From Bradyrhizobium sp. NP1 (GTDB lineage Bacteria; Pseudomonadota; Alphaproteobacteria; Rhizobiales; Xanthobacteraceae): a DNA stretch of 64,000 nucleotides. How positions within the stretch are numbered: position 1 is the first letter of the stretch; the number at the start of each line of letters is the position of its first letter. Under the pieces are notes generated by a model. The model was not told where the DNA came from and did no database searches. It was given only the letters and a program-made list of their open reading frames with translations. Of this stretch, positions 1 to 8,726 are shown piece after piece. The position numbers and the translations under genes were made by a program. Location of the stretch: contig NZ_CP127385.1 in assembly GCF_030378205.1 (NCBI RefSeq), positions 4,380,001-4,444,000 on the forward strand, read 5' to 3'.

Positions 1-2
1 GG

Positions 3-662
3 CTTGGCTTGCGCGAGGTTTCCAATCCCTCCGAGCTGTTCCTGTCGGAACGCGACCTCGGCAGCCCGGGAACGGCCGTCTTTGCCGGGATTGAGGGCAC
101 CCGCCCGGTCCTGGTCGAGCTGCAGGCGCTGGTGGCCCCGACCTCGCTCGGCACCCCGCGCCGGGCGGTGGTCGGCTGGGATCCGAGCCGGCTCTCCATG
201 GTGCTCGCGGTGCTCGAGGCCCATTGCGGGGTCAAGCTTTCCGGCCATGACGTCTATCTGAACGTCGCCGGCGGGTTGCGCATCCAGGAACCCGCGGCCG
301 ATCTCGCCGCCGCTGCCGCCCTGGTTTCATCGCTGGTGAATGCGCCGCTGCCGACGGATGCGGTCTATTTCGGCGAGGTTTCTCTCTCGGGCGCGGTCCG
401 CCCGGTGGCGCAGACCAACGCTCGGCTGAAGGAGGCGGCCAAGCTCGGTTTCGCCGGCGCGATCCTGCCCGAATCGGCCCGTGGCGAGGTCGGCGGGGAC
501 GCCGGGCTCAAGCTGGACGCGGTTGGCAATTTGACCAGCCTTGTCGCCGAAATTGCCGCCCGCGGTTCACCAAGAAGAAACCACAACCGAGACGAGACCC
601 GGGAAGAGCCCAAGCCTGAGAAAAATACCACACCTGCGAGATTCCGCCGTCAGGACGGCTAG
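3..662 (+). CDS. radA: DNA repair protein RadA, C-terminal part (5' truncated by window edge)
   Basis: The visible 219 or so residues are the C-terminal Lon-protease-like domain of RadA, the ATPase that speeds branch migration during recombinational repair. The stretch GEVSLSGAVRPV followed by RLKEAAKLGF is typical of that domain. The zinc finger, Walker A and KNRFG motifs lie upstream of the window. The tail after about residue 190 is rich in charged residues and Pro and is less conserved. The gene ends with TAG at 660-662. It is followed by cvpA and purF, a gene order common in rhizobia. Identity is confident; the start cannot be seen. Confidence 0.9.
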   Translation, partial: LGLREVSNPSELFLSERDLGSPGTAVFAGIEGTRPVLVELQALVAPTSLGTPRRAVVGWDPSRLSMVLAVLEAHCGVKLSGHDVYLNVAGGLRIQEPAADLAAAAALVSSLVNAPLPTDAVYFGEVSLSGAVRPVAQTNARLKEAAKLGFAGAILPESARGEVGGDAGLKLDAVGNLTSLVAEIAARGSPRRNHNRDETREEPKPEKNTTPARFRRQDG

Positions 663-827
663 CCGGGCGTGACGTTCCCGGCCCGCGCCGCTATACAACC
701 CGCGCGCAAGATGGGCTGGACAGCGCGATCTCCAGCCTTGCGGGATGGCCGCTCTGCCCCTCAGCTAGGACGGCACCGACGCGCCGATTCGCAAACAGGG
801 TAATGGACGAGCGGACCTGACCAGCCG

Positions 828-1454
828 ATGCCGATAACGATACTTGATCTGATCTTGCTCGGGGTGATGCTGGTCTCGGGCCTGCTTGCGATGGTGCGCG
901 GCTTCATGCGCGAGATCCTGTCGATCGCCGCCTGGGGCGCGGCGGCGCTGGTGACGCTTTATTCATTTTCCAAGCTGCTGCCGACCGCCAAGACCTATTT
1001 CAGCAATGACACCGTGGCTGCGGTCGTGGTCGTGGCCGGCGTCTTCGTCGGCACCCTGATCGTGGTTTCCATTATCACGGTGCGGATCTCCGACATGATC
1101 CTGGATTCCCGAATCGGCGCGCTCGACCGCACGCTGGGCTTCCTGTTCGGGCTCGCCCGCGGCCTCCTGATCGTGGTTGTGGCGTTCCTGTTCTTCTCCT
1201 GGCTGGTGCCGGAGAAGCAGCGCCCGGACTGGGTTACGGGGGCGAAATCCCGGGTGGTGCTGCAGGGAACCGGCGATTGGCTGATGTCGCTCTTGCCGGA
1301 TGACCCCGAGAACACCATCTTGAAGAGGTTCAAGAAAAACAAACCGGACGACGACCAGACTGATGCCGAGCCGTCCTCGCCGGGCGGCAGCGACGGCTAC
1401 AGCAAACCCGCTCGCGACAGCCTCAAGAAGCTGATCGAGAAGCCGGCGCGCTGA
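828..1454 (+). CDS. cvpA: CvpA family inner-membrane protein
   Basis: A 208-aa protein with about four hydrophobic segments in residues 5-135 (for example LILLGVMLVSGLLAMV near the N terminus) and a hydrophilic tail rich in Asp, Lys, Ser and Pro. It has the length and layout of the CvpA family, named for colicin V production in Escherichia coli, whose members affect envelope stress and biofilm formation. No catalytic residues are known. It lies 27 bases upstream of purF on the same strand, the classic cvpA-purF pairing, and the two are probably co-transcribed. Confidence 0.9.
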   Translation: MPITILDLILLGVMLVSGLLAMVRGFMREILSIAAWGAAALVTLYSFSKLLPTAKTYFSNDTVAAVVVVAGVFVGTLIVVSIITVRISDMILDSRIGALDRTLGFLFGLARGLLIVVVAFLFFSWLVPEKQRPDWVTGAKSRVVLQGTGDWLMSLLPDDPENTILKRFKKNKPDDDQTDAEPSSPGGSDGYSKPARDSLKKLIEKPAR

Positions 1455-1481
1455 GCCGCAGAGCCAGAGAGAGAGGCCGCG

Positions 1482-3002
1482 ATGGACGAGATGCAAAACC
1501 CCGCCGGTGCCGGCTGGCTCGACCTGGACCACGGCTCGGCGGGGATTGAACTACAAGAGGATCTCGAAGGGGACACGCTGCGCGAGGAGTGCGGCGTGTT
1601 CGGCATTTTTGGCCACCCCGACGCCGCCGCGATCACCGCACTCGGGCTGCACGCCCTGCAGCACCGCGGCCAGGAAGCCGCCGGCATCGTCTCCTTTGAC
1701 GGCAACCGCTTCCATTCCGAACGGCGGCTAGGGCTGGTCGGCGACACTTTTTCCCGCCGCGAGGTGATCGAGCGGCTGCCTGGCAACGTCGCGATCGGGC
1801 ATGTCCGCTATTCCACGACCGGCGCCACCATCCTGCGCAACGTGCAGCCGCTGTTCGCCGAGCTCAACGCCGGCGGCTTCGCCGTCGGCCATAACGGCAA
1901 CCTCACCAACGGCCTGACCCTGCGCCGCGAGCTCGTCAAAAACGGCGCCATGATGCAGTCCACCACCGACACCGAGGTGATCCTGCACCTGGTGGCCCAG
2001 AGCAAGCGCAATCGCTTCATCGACCGTTTCATCGAGGCGCTGCGCACGATCGAAGGCGCCTATTCGCTGGTGTCGATGACCAACAAGAAGCTGATCGGCG
2101 CCCGCGACCCGCTCGGCATCCGCCCGCTGGTGCTCGGCGAGCTCGACGGCTGCCCGATCGTGACGTCGGAGACCTGCGCGCTCGACATCATCGGCGCCAA
2201 ATATGTCCGCGACGTCGAGCCCGGCGAGATCCTGGTGTTCGACGACAACGGCGCGCACAGCCACAAGCCGTTCCCGCCGAAGCCGCCGCGGCCCTGTATC
2301 TTCGAATACATCTATTTCTCGCGACCGGATTCGACCGTCCACGGCCGCTCGGTCTACGAGGTGCGCAAGGCGTTCGGCGCGCAGCTTGCGAAGGAAAGCC
2401 ATGTCGATGTCGACGTGATCGTGCCGGTGCCGGACTCCGGCGTGCCGGCGGCGGTCGGCTACAGCCAGCATTCCGGCGTGCCGTTCGAGCTCGGCATCAT
2501 CCGCAACCACTATGTCGGGCGCACCTTCATCCAGCCGACCCAGAGCATCCGGGAATCCGGCGTGAAGATGAAGCACAACGCCAATCGCGCCGCGATCGAG
2601 GGCAAGCGCATCATCCTAATCGACGACTCGCTGGTACGCGGCACCACCTCGAAGAAGATCGTGCGCATGATGCGCGACGCCGGCGCGCGCGAGGTACATT
2701 TCCGCCTCGCCTCGCCCCCGATCCTCTATCCTGATTATTACGGCATCGACTTGCCCGACCGCGGCGGCCTGCTCGCGGCGACCCATACGCTGGAACAGAT
2801 GCGCGAGATCATCGGCGCTGATTCGCTCGCCTTCCTGTCGATCGACGGCATGTACCGCGCCATGGGCGAGCCCGGCCGCGACCCCGCGAACCCGAAATTT
2901 GCCGATCACTGCTTCACCGGCGACTATCCGACCAGCCTCACTGACCAGAGCGAGGCCGAGCATCAGACGCGCCAGCTCTCGCTCCTCGCCGAAGCAAGCT
3001 AA
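1482..3002 (+). CDS. purF: Amidophosphoribosyltransferase
   Basis: The first committed enzyme of de novo purine synthesis; it makes 5-phosphoribosylamine from PRPP and glutamine. The 506-aa protein begins with a propeptide of about 36 residues before EECGVFGIFG, whose Cys (about residue 37) is the expected N-terminal nucleophile after processing. The glutaminase half has the HRGQEAAGI motif. The C-terminal half has the PRPP loop IILIDDSLVRGTT at about residue 377. The start at 1482 is supported by a purine-rich GAGAGAGAGG just upstream. It follows cvpA closely. Confidence 0.97.
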   Translation: MDEMQNPAGAGWLDLDHGSAGIELQEDLEGDTLREECGVFGIFGHPDAAAITALGLHALQHRGQEAAGIVSFDGNRFHSERRLGLVGDTFSRREVIERLPGNVAIGHVRYSTTGATILRNVQPLFAELNAGGFAVGHNGNLTNGLTLRRELVKNGAMMQSTTDTEVILHLVAQSKRNRFIDRFIEALRTIEGAYSLVSMTNKKLIGARDPLGIRPLVLGELDGCPIVTSETCALDIIGAKYVRDVEPGEILVFDDNGAHSHKPFPPKPPRPCIFEYIYFSRPDSTVHGRSVYEVRKAFGAQLAKESHVDVDVIVPVPDSGVPAAVGYSQHSGVPFELGIIRNHYVGRTFIQPTQSIRESGVKMKHNANRAAIEGKRIILIDDSLVRGTTSKKIVRMMRDAGAREVHFRLASPPILYPDYYGIDLPDRGGLLAATHTLEQMREIIGADSLAFLSIDGMYRAMGEPGRDPANPKFADHCFTGDYPTSLTDQSEAEHQTRQLSLLAEAS

Positions 3003-3164
3003 GCCGTCGTCCCGGACAAGCGAGCGAAACGCGATCCGGGACCCATAACCACCGACGTTCCTTGTCTTGAACACGGTTAAACACGAGCAGCTTTCTCCCT
3101 CATAACTGTCACGGCGTATGGGTCCCGGCTTTCGCCGGGACGACTGCCGAGAAAACCGTTTTTC
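3003..3164. repeat. Intergenic palindromic repeat (GTCCCGG type)
   Basis: This gap between purF and the SDR gene holds two GTCCCGG-type units in the style of rhizobial interspersed repeats. One, near 3010-3043, has GTCCCGG and CCGGGAC arms. The second is a perfect hairpin, GTCCCGGC-TTTC-GCCGGGAC at 3122-3141. There is no T-tract, so it could act as a transcript-end hairpin for purF but is not a typical intrinsic terminator. No gene is seen. Confidence 0.6.
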
Positions 3165-3905
3165 ATGACCCTCCCCCTCGCTTCCCGCATCGCTCTCGTC
3201 ACCGGCGCCTCGCGCGGCATTGGCTTTGCCACCGCGAAAGCGCTGGCCAAAGCGGGCGCGCACATCGTGGCGGTGGCGCGCACCCAGGGCGGGCTCGAAG
3301 AGCTCGACGACGAGATCCGGAAGGACGGCGGCAGCGCCACGCTGGTGCCGCTCAGCCTCGCTGACACCGACGGCATCGCGCGGCTGGGTGCTGCGCTCCA
3401 TGAGCGCCACGGCAAGCTCGATATTCTGGTGGGCAATGCCGGCGTCCCCGGTCCGTCATCGCCGCTTGGCCATATCGACCTCAAGCCGTGGAGCGACGTG
3501 ATCGCCATCAACGTCACGGCGAACTTCCAGCTCATCCGCTGCATGGAGCCGCTGCTGAAGCAATCCGATGCCGGCCGCGCCGTGTTCCTGACCTCGGGCG
3601 TCGCCCAGAAGGCATCGGCCTATCTCGGCCCCTATGCGGTCTCGAAGGCCGCTCTGGAGACCCTGGTGCGGGTCTGGGCCCACGAGACGGCGTCGACGGC
3701 GTTGCGCGTCAACCTGTTCAGCCCGGGCCCGATCCGCACCCGCATGCGCGCCACCGTATTTCCCGGCGAGGATCCGATGACGCTTGAGACGCCCGACCAG
3801 GTCGCCGAGCTCATCGTGCCGCTGTGCCTTCCGACCTTTGCCGAAACCGGCAAGTTGTATGACTACAGGGCGCGCAAGCTCGTGGATTTCCGCAGCCCAG
3901 AGTAA
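3165..3905 (+). CDS. SDR family NAD(P)-dependent oxidoreductase
   Basis: A 246-aa classical short-chain dehydrogenase. The cofactor motif TGASRGIG is near residue 14, NAG is near residue 90 (LVGNAGVPG), and the catalytic Ser with Tyr-x-x-x-Lys appears as TSG then YAVSK near residues 143-160. A PGPIRT segment follows, typical of the family. The substrate cannot be told. An SDR directly after purF is common in Bradyrhizobium and relatives. The ribosome binding site is weak, but ATG at 3165 gives a full-length Rossmann fold. Confidence 0.9.
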   Translation: MTLPLASRIALVTGASRGIGFATAKALAKAGAHIVAVARTQGGLEELDDEIRKDGGSATLVPLSLADTDGIARLGAALHERHGKLDILVGNAGVPGPSSPLGHIDLKPWSDVIAINVTANFQLIRCMEPLLKQSDAGRAVFLTSGVAQKASAYLGPYAVSKAALETLVRVWAHETASTALRVNLFSPGPIRTRMRATVFPGEDPMTLETPDQVAELIVPLCLPTFAETGKLYDYRARKLVDFRSPE

Positions 3906-3999
3906 CGCGGCCGCGCGATTGACTCGTCTGTCTCCCCACGATTGACTGTCGGCCAGGCGGACGAGAGAACCGCCGACAAAAATCATTGGGGAGAACGCC

Positions 4000-5145
4000 A
4001 TGAGTTGGGCGCAGAAGAGCGGCCGGCGTGCCGCCGGTCGTTGCATCCTGTCCTCCGTCGTCGTCGCGACCGTGCTGGTGACGGCCAGCGCCGCCTCCTT
4101 ACCGGCGCAGGCCGGCGACATCCCGACCTTCCAGGTCGACCCCTCCTGGCCCAAGCAGCTTCCGAACAACTGGATCATCGGCCAGATCGGCGGCATCACC
4201 GTAGACTGGCAAGGGCATATCTGGGTCATCCAGCGCCCGCGATCGCTGAGCGAGGCGGAGAAGGCCGCGACGCTGACGCCTCCGCGCGCGAAATGCTGCG
4301 TACCGGCACCTCCGGTGCTGGAGTTCGACGTCGACGGCAATCTGCTGCGCTCCTGGGGCGGCCCGGGCGAAGGCTATGAATGGGTCGGCCGCGAGCACGG
4401 CATCGAGGTCGACGACCGCGGCTTCGTCTGGATCGGCGGCAACGCCGACAACGACAGTGCGATCCTGAAATTCACCCTCGACGGCAAATATCTCGGACAG
4501 ATCGGCAAGATCGCGCCGCGCACCGACAGCAACGACACCACCCAGCTCGGCAAGCCCGCGGAGATCGCCATCGACAAGGGCGCCAACGAGCTCTACGTCG
4601 CCGACGGCTATGGCAACCGCCGCGTCATCGTGTTCGACGCCACCACGCTCGCCTACAAGCGGCACTGGGGCGCCTACGGCAACAAGCCGAACGACGACAA
4701 GCAGCCGCCCTACGATCCGGCGGCTCCCGTTCAGCAGCAGTTCGGCAATCCCGTGCATTGCATCAAGATCGCCGGTGACGGGCTCGTCTATGTCTGCGAC
4801 CGCAGCCAGAACCGCGTTCAGGTTTTCAGGAAGGACGGCACTTTCGTCAAGGAATGGTTCTACGAGAAGAACAGCCGCGGCGACGGCGCAGTGTTCGACC
4901 TCGCGCTCTGGCCCGATCCGAAGCAGACCTATCTGTTGAACGCCGACGGCACCAACAACGAGATCCGGGTGATCAGGCGCGACGACGGCAGCGTCGTCGG
5001 CACGTTCGGCCACAGCGGCCGCAACGCCGGGCAATTCGCCCTGCTCCATGCGATGGCCGTCGACAAGCTCGGCAACGTCTATACCGGCGAGGTCGAAGGC
5101 AAGCGCATCCAGAAGTTCAAATTGACGTCCGACGCGCTGAAATAG
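4000..5145 (+). CDS. Secreted NHL-repeat beta-propeller protein (copy 1)
   Basis: A 381-aa protein with an N-terminal export signal (VVVATVLVTASAASLPAQA) and a run of NHL-type blades: GITVDWQGHIWV, GIEVDDRGFVWIGG, EIAIDKGANELYVADGYGNRRV and AMAVDKLGNVYTGE are blade cores. Such proteins include peptidyl-alpha-hydroxyglycine lyase-like and other secreted propellers; the substrate cannot be inferred. The next gene is a close paralogue, with long stretches nearly identical between the mature proteins. It starts with ATG at 4000 after GGGGAGAA. A Liv-type binding protein gene follows the pair, suggesting a shared periplasmic role. Confidence 0.85.
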   Translation: MSWAQKSGRRAAGRCILSSVVVATVLVTASAASLPAQAGDIPTFQVDPSWPKQLPNNWIIGQIGGITVDWQGHIWVIQRPRSLSEAEKAATLTPPRAKCCVPAPPVLEFDVDGNLLRSWGGPGEGYEWVGREHGIEVDDRGFVWIGGNADNDSAILKFTLDGKYLGQIGKIAPRTDSNDTTQLGKPAEIAIDKGANELYVADGYGNRRVIVFDATTLAYKRHWGAYGNKPNDDKQPPYDPAAPVQQQFGNPVHCIKIAGDGLVYVCDRSQNRVQVFRKDGTFVKEWFYEKNSRGDGAVFDLALWPDPKQTYLLNADGTNNEIRVIRRDDGSVVGTFGHSGRNAGQFALLHAMAVDKLGNVYTGEVEGKRIQKFKLTSDALK

Positions 5146-5186
5146 AAACGCTGGCCAGGCCGCCAACAAGAACAAGGGAGACTGCC

Positions 5187-6338
5187 ATGATGCCGGCGCA
5201 AGCTTTCATATCCTCTCCGCATGCCCTCGCACGCTTCGCCAAGACCCTCGCGTTGCTGGCGGCTTGTATCGCGGCCGTGCTGGCTCCGCATTCCGCCGAT
5301 GCCGCCGACATCCCGACCTTCCAGGTCGATCCCTCCTGGCCGAAGCAGCTTCCGAACAACTGGATCATCGGCCAGGTCGGCGGCATCACCGTCGACTGGC
5401 AGGGCCATATCTGGGTGCTGCACCGGCCGCGCTCGCTGACCGAGGACGAGAAGGGTGCAAGCCTCAGCCCGCCGCGCTCGAAATGCTGCGTGCCCGCCCC
5501 GCCTGTGCTCGAATTCGACGCCGACGGCAACCTCTTGCGTTCCTGGGGCGGCCCCGGCCAGGGCTATGAATGGGTCGGACGCGAGCACGGCATCGAGGTC
5601 GACGAGCGCGGCTTCGTCTGGATCGGCGGCAATGCCGATAACGACAATGCGCTTTTGAAATTCACACTCGACGGCAAGTTCGTGATGCAGATCGGCAAGA
5701 TCGCACCGCGCACCAACAGCAACGACACCACCCAGCTCGGCAAGCCCGCGGAGACCGCGCTCGACAAGGAGGCCAACGAGCTCTACGTCGCCGATGGCTA
5801 CGGCAACCGCCGCGTCATCGTCTATGACGCAACCAGCGGCGCCTACAAGCGCCACTGGGGCGCCTACGGCAACAAGCCGAACGACGATCCGCAGAGCGCC
5901 TATGACCCGAAGGCGCCGGTGCAGCAGCAATTCGGCAATCCCGTGCATTGCGTGAAGCTCGCCAATGACGGCCTCGTCTATGTCTGCGACCGCACCCAGA
6001 ACCGCATCCAGATCTTCAGGAAGGACGGCACCTTCGTGAAGGAGTGGTTCTTCGAGGAGGCCACGCTCGGTAATGGCGCGGTGTGGGATCTGGCGCTCTG
6101 GCCAGACCCGAAGCAGACCTATCTGCTCTCCGCCGACGGCGAGAACAACGAAATCCGTATCCTCAAGCGCGAGGACGGCAGCGTCGTGGGCGGTTTCGGG
6201 CACAATGGCCGCAACGCCGGGCAGTTTCACTGGGTCCACGCCATGGCGATCGACCAGAAGGGCAACGTCTATACCGGCGAGGTCGACACCGCCAAGCGCA
6301 TCCAGAAGTTCAGGCTGACCTCGGACGCGCTACGATAG
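5187..6338 (+). CDS. Secreted NHL-repeat beta-propeller protein (copy 2)
   Basis: A 383-aa tandem paralogue of the preceding gene. It has its own signal peptide (LALLAACIAAVLAPHSADA) and then the same mature start, DIPTFQVDPSWPKQLPNNW. The blades follow in the same order. The frame is open further upstream, but ATG at 5187 is chosen because it follows AAGGGAGAC and gives the signal sequence in the same place as copy 1. Only 41 bases separate it from copy 1, so they are probably co-transcribed. The signal peptides differ much more than the mature domains. Confidence 0.85.
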   Translation: MMPAQAFISSPHALARFAKTLALLAACIAAVLAPHSADAADIPTFQVDPSWPKQLPNNWIIGQVGGITVDWQGHIWVLHRPRSLTEDEKGASLSPPRSKCCVPAPPVLEFDADGNLLRSWGGPGQGYEWVGREHGIEVDERGFVWIGGNADNDNALLKFTLDGKFVMQIGKIAPRTNSNDTTQLGKPAETALDKEANELYVADGYGNRRVIVYDATSGAYKRHWGAYGNKPNDDPQSAYDPKAPVQQQFGNPVHCVKLANDGLVYVCDRTQNRIQIFRKDGTFVKEWFFEEATLGNGAVWDLALWPDPKQTYLLSADGENNEIRILKREDGSVVGGFGHNGRNAGQFHWVHAMAIDQKGNVYTGEVDTAKRIQKFRLTSDALR

Positions 6339-6439
6339 TTTGGTTGCGGCTGATACGCCGAACCGACACAATCCCGCCCAGCCGGCCACAAGGCTTCGCA
6401 AAGAAAGCCCGCCGGCGGCAAACATGGGAGGGAGACGTC

Positions 6440-7663
6440 ATGACGACGCGCATGCGGCGTACCGCCGCCATTATCGCCATTGCAACATGCGGCTTTGCGG
6501 TTTCCGCGCTGGCGCAGGACAAGACCGTCAAGATCGGCGTGCTCAACGACATGTCGAGCCTTTACGCCGACATCGGCGGGCCCAATTCGGTGGTCGCCAT
6601 CAAGATGGCGGTCGAGGATTCCGGGCTGCCGGCCAAGGGCTGGAAGATCGAGGTCTTGAGCGGCGATCACCAGAACAAGCCTGATGTCGGCGCCAACATC
6701 GCGCGGCAGTGGGTCGACAACGACAAGGTAGATGCGATCGCCGACACGCCAAATTCGGGCGTGGCGCTTGCCATCAACAACATCGCCAAGGAAAAGAACG
6801 TCATCCTGCTCAATTCCGGTGCGGCAACCGCCGATCTCACCGGCAAGGCCTGCACGCCGAACACGGTGTCCTACACCTATGACACCTACATGCTCGCGAA
6901 CGGCACCGGCAAGGCGCTGACCAAGGCCGGCGGCGACACCTGGTTCTTCCTCACTGCAGACTACGCGTTCGGCCACGCGCTGGAGCGCGACACCTCGGCG
7001 GTCGTCACCGCCAATGGCGGCAAGGTGCTCGGCTCGGTCAAGCATCCGATCAACAGCTCGGATTTTTCGTCATTCCTGCTGCAGGCGCAGTCGTCCAAGG
7101 CCAAGGTGATCGGTCTGGCGAACGCCGGGGGCGACACCACCAACGCGATCAAGCAGGCCGCCGAGTTCGGTATCGTCGCCGGCGGACAGAAGATCGCCGC
7201 GCTGCTGCTGTTCATCAACGATGTGCATGCGCTGGGGCTGAAGACCGCACAGGGCCTGACCTTCACCGAATCCTTCTACTGGGACATGAACGACAAGACC
7301 CGCGCCTGGTCGAAGCGTTTCTCCGAACGCGCGAGCAAGAATGCCATGCCGTCGATGACCCAGGCCGGCAACTACGCCATGGTGCTGCATTACCTGAAGG
7401 CGCTGGAAGCGCTCGGCGGCAATCCGCATGACGGCGCCAGGGTCGTCGCCAAGATGAAGGAGATCCCGACCGACGATCCGCTGTTCGGCAAGGGACCGCT
7501 GCGGGCCGACGGGCGGCGCATCATTCCGGCCTATCTGTTCGAGGTGAAGAAGCCGGAAGAGTCCAAATATCCCTGGGACTATTACAAGCTGGTGGCGACC
7601 ATCTCTCCGGAAGATGCCGCCAAGCCGCTGGAAGCCAGCGAGTGCCCGCTGGTGAAGAAATGA
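6440..7663 (+). CDS. Liv-type ABC transporter substrate-binding protein (orphan)
   Basis: A 407-aa periplasmic binding protein of the branched-chain amino acid/amide (HAAT) class: a signal peptide ending near ALAQ, then DKTVKIGVLNDMSSLYADIGG. It is strikingly similar to the binding protein at 22604-23830 (shared DWFFLTADYAFG-like and SSDFSSFLLQAQSSKAK blocks). No permease or ATPase lies beside it, so it probably docks on a transporter encoded elsewhere, perhaps livHMGF at 20.7-25.4 kb. ATG at 6440 follows GGGAGGGAGACGTC. The frame extends upstream, but that part reads through the NHL gene in another frame and is not coding. Confidence 0.92.
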   Translation: MTTRMRRTAAIIAIATCGFAVSALAQDKTVKIGVLNDMSSLYADIGGPNSVVAIKMAVEDSGLPAKGWKIEVLSGDHQNKPDVGANIARQWVDNDKVDAIADTPNSGVALAINNIAKEKNVILLNSGAATADLTGKACTPNTVSYTYDTYMLANGTGKALTKAGGDTWFFLTADYAFGHALERDTSAVVTANGGKVLGSVKHPINSSDFSSFLLQAQSSKAKVIGLANAGGDTTNAIKQAAEFGIVAGGQKIAALLLFINDVHALGLKTAQGLTFTESFYWDMNDKTRAWSKRFSERASKNAMPSMTQAGNYAMVLHYLKALEALGGNPHDGARVVAKMKEIPTDDPLFGKGPLRADGRRIIPAYLFEVKKPEESKYPWDYYKLVATISPEDAAKPLEASECPLVKK

Positions 7664-7673
7664 TCGTGTCGCT

Positions 7674-7704
7674 CCGCGGCTGGCGCGCCTTGTGCCGGCC
7701 GCGG
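7674..7704. terminator. GC-rich hairpin between convergent genes
   Basis: The arms 7674-7686 and 7692-7704 pair along all 13 positions (two of them G-U) around a 5-base loop GCCTT. It sits 11 bases after the stop of the binding-protein gene and just beyond the end of the convergent gene at 7731. It has no T-tract on either strand, so a bidirectional transcript-end or RNA-stabilising role is inferred from position only. Confidence 0.45.
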
Positions 7705-7730
7705 AACGCAAGCCAATCCGGCGCGGTGCT

Positions 7731-8117
7731 TCAGGGCGCGGCGACGTGCCAGGCGCCGTTCAGCTTGCCGTCGCCGTCGGTATCGCCCGGCGCCTTGTCG
7801 TTTTTCCACGCATAGAGCGGGCGTCCCTTGTAGGCCCACATCTTCTTGCCGTCGTCGCGCACGACGACGGTCCAGTCGCCAGAGGCCTTGTCGCTGTCCG
7901 AGGCCGCCAGCGGCGGCCAGCTCTCCGCGCAAGGACCATTGCAGGCCGACTTCCCGCCGACATCCTTGTCGAACACGTAGAGCGTCATGCCCTTGGCGTT
8001 GACCAGCGCCTTGCCTTTCGAGGTATCGGCGATCTTCGCCGGTGCCATCTGCGCATAGGCCGCGGCACAGCCGGCGACCAGCACGGCAGTCGCCATCATC
8101 ACCCGGAATGCTTTCAT
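7731..8117 (-). CDS. COG4315-type secreted repeat lipoprotein
   Basis: A 128-aa protein with an N-terminal hydrophobic segment and a lipobox-like VAGC (Cys17). Two copies of the family's unit follow: GMTLYVFDKD...GKSACNGPCAESWPPL and later GRPLYAWKNDKAPGD. This is the secreted-repeat family of unknown function, found in the envelope of many proteobacteria. Cysteines in ACNGPC could form a disulfide. It is divergent from the cytochrome c gene at 8322; the 204-base gap between them must hold both promoters, though no clear -35/-10 pair stands out. Confidence 0.8.
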   Translation of the reverse strand: MKAFRVMMATAVLVAGCAAAYAQMAPAKIADTSKGKALVNAKGMTLYVFDKDVGGKSACNGPCAESWPPLAASDSDKASGDWTVVVRDDGKKMWAYKGRPLYAWKNDKAPGDTDGDGKLNGAWHVAAP

Positions 8118-8321
8118 CGTTTTGCCCGCTGTTAAGTTTGTTTGTTCCCGTAAGACACCCGTCGTGAAAACCTATTCCATCCCGGGATCGCATTTCTTGG
8201 CCAGCCCTGCGACCAAACCATCCAGCACGGTCTGCAGCAGGGTGGTGTCGACCATGCGCGGGGCGCGGGAATATATCCGCCACGCCTGAATCTAGCCTGC
8301 ACTGGCGGACAGGAGGGGTTC

Positions 8322-8726
8322 ATGGCCCAACGATCGGATCACGGCGGCGTCGGCTTCAGCGGCGCGTTCATTGCAGTCACTTTCATCATCGGCATGGTGC
8401 TTTCCGGAGCACCCCCGGCCCAGGCCGCCGGCGATCCCGCGCGCGGCGAAACGCTTTATCACGGGTGCCAGGCGTGTCATGCCATCGACAAGAATGGGAT
8501 CGGCCCCATGCACAAGGGGGTCCTTGGACGCGAGTCCGGGAAAGTGCCGGGCTACGAATATTCGCCAGCCTTGCAGAACGCGAATCTTGTCTGGACCGAG
8601 GACAATCTCGACAAGTGGCTGACCAGCCCGCAGAAGCTCGTTCCGGGAACCAAGATGTTCTACCTGGTGAAAAACCAGCAGGACCGAGCTGATATCATTG
8701 AATTTCTCAAGGAGCGCGCGCAGTGA
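8322..8726 (+). CDS. Small class I cytochrome c (cytochrome c2-like)
   Basis: A 134-aa periplasmic monohaem cytochrome. It has a signal segment ending near AQAA at about residue 36, the haem site CQACH (Cys49, Cys52, His53) and a likely Met ligand in GTKMFY (Met112). It probably carries electrons in the periplasm; the partner is unknown. ATG at 8322 follows GGAGGGGTTC. The last 20 bases overlap the 3' end of the convergent MFS gene. Confidence 0.9.
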   Translation: MAQRSDHGGVGFSGAFIAVTFIIGMVLSGAPPAQAAGDPARGETLYHGCQACHAIDKNGIGPMHKGVLGRESGKVPGYEYSPALQNANLVWTEDNLDKWLTSPQKLVPGTKMFYLVKNQQDRADIIEFLKERAQ

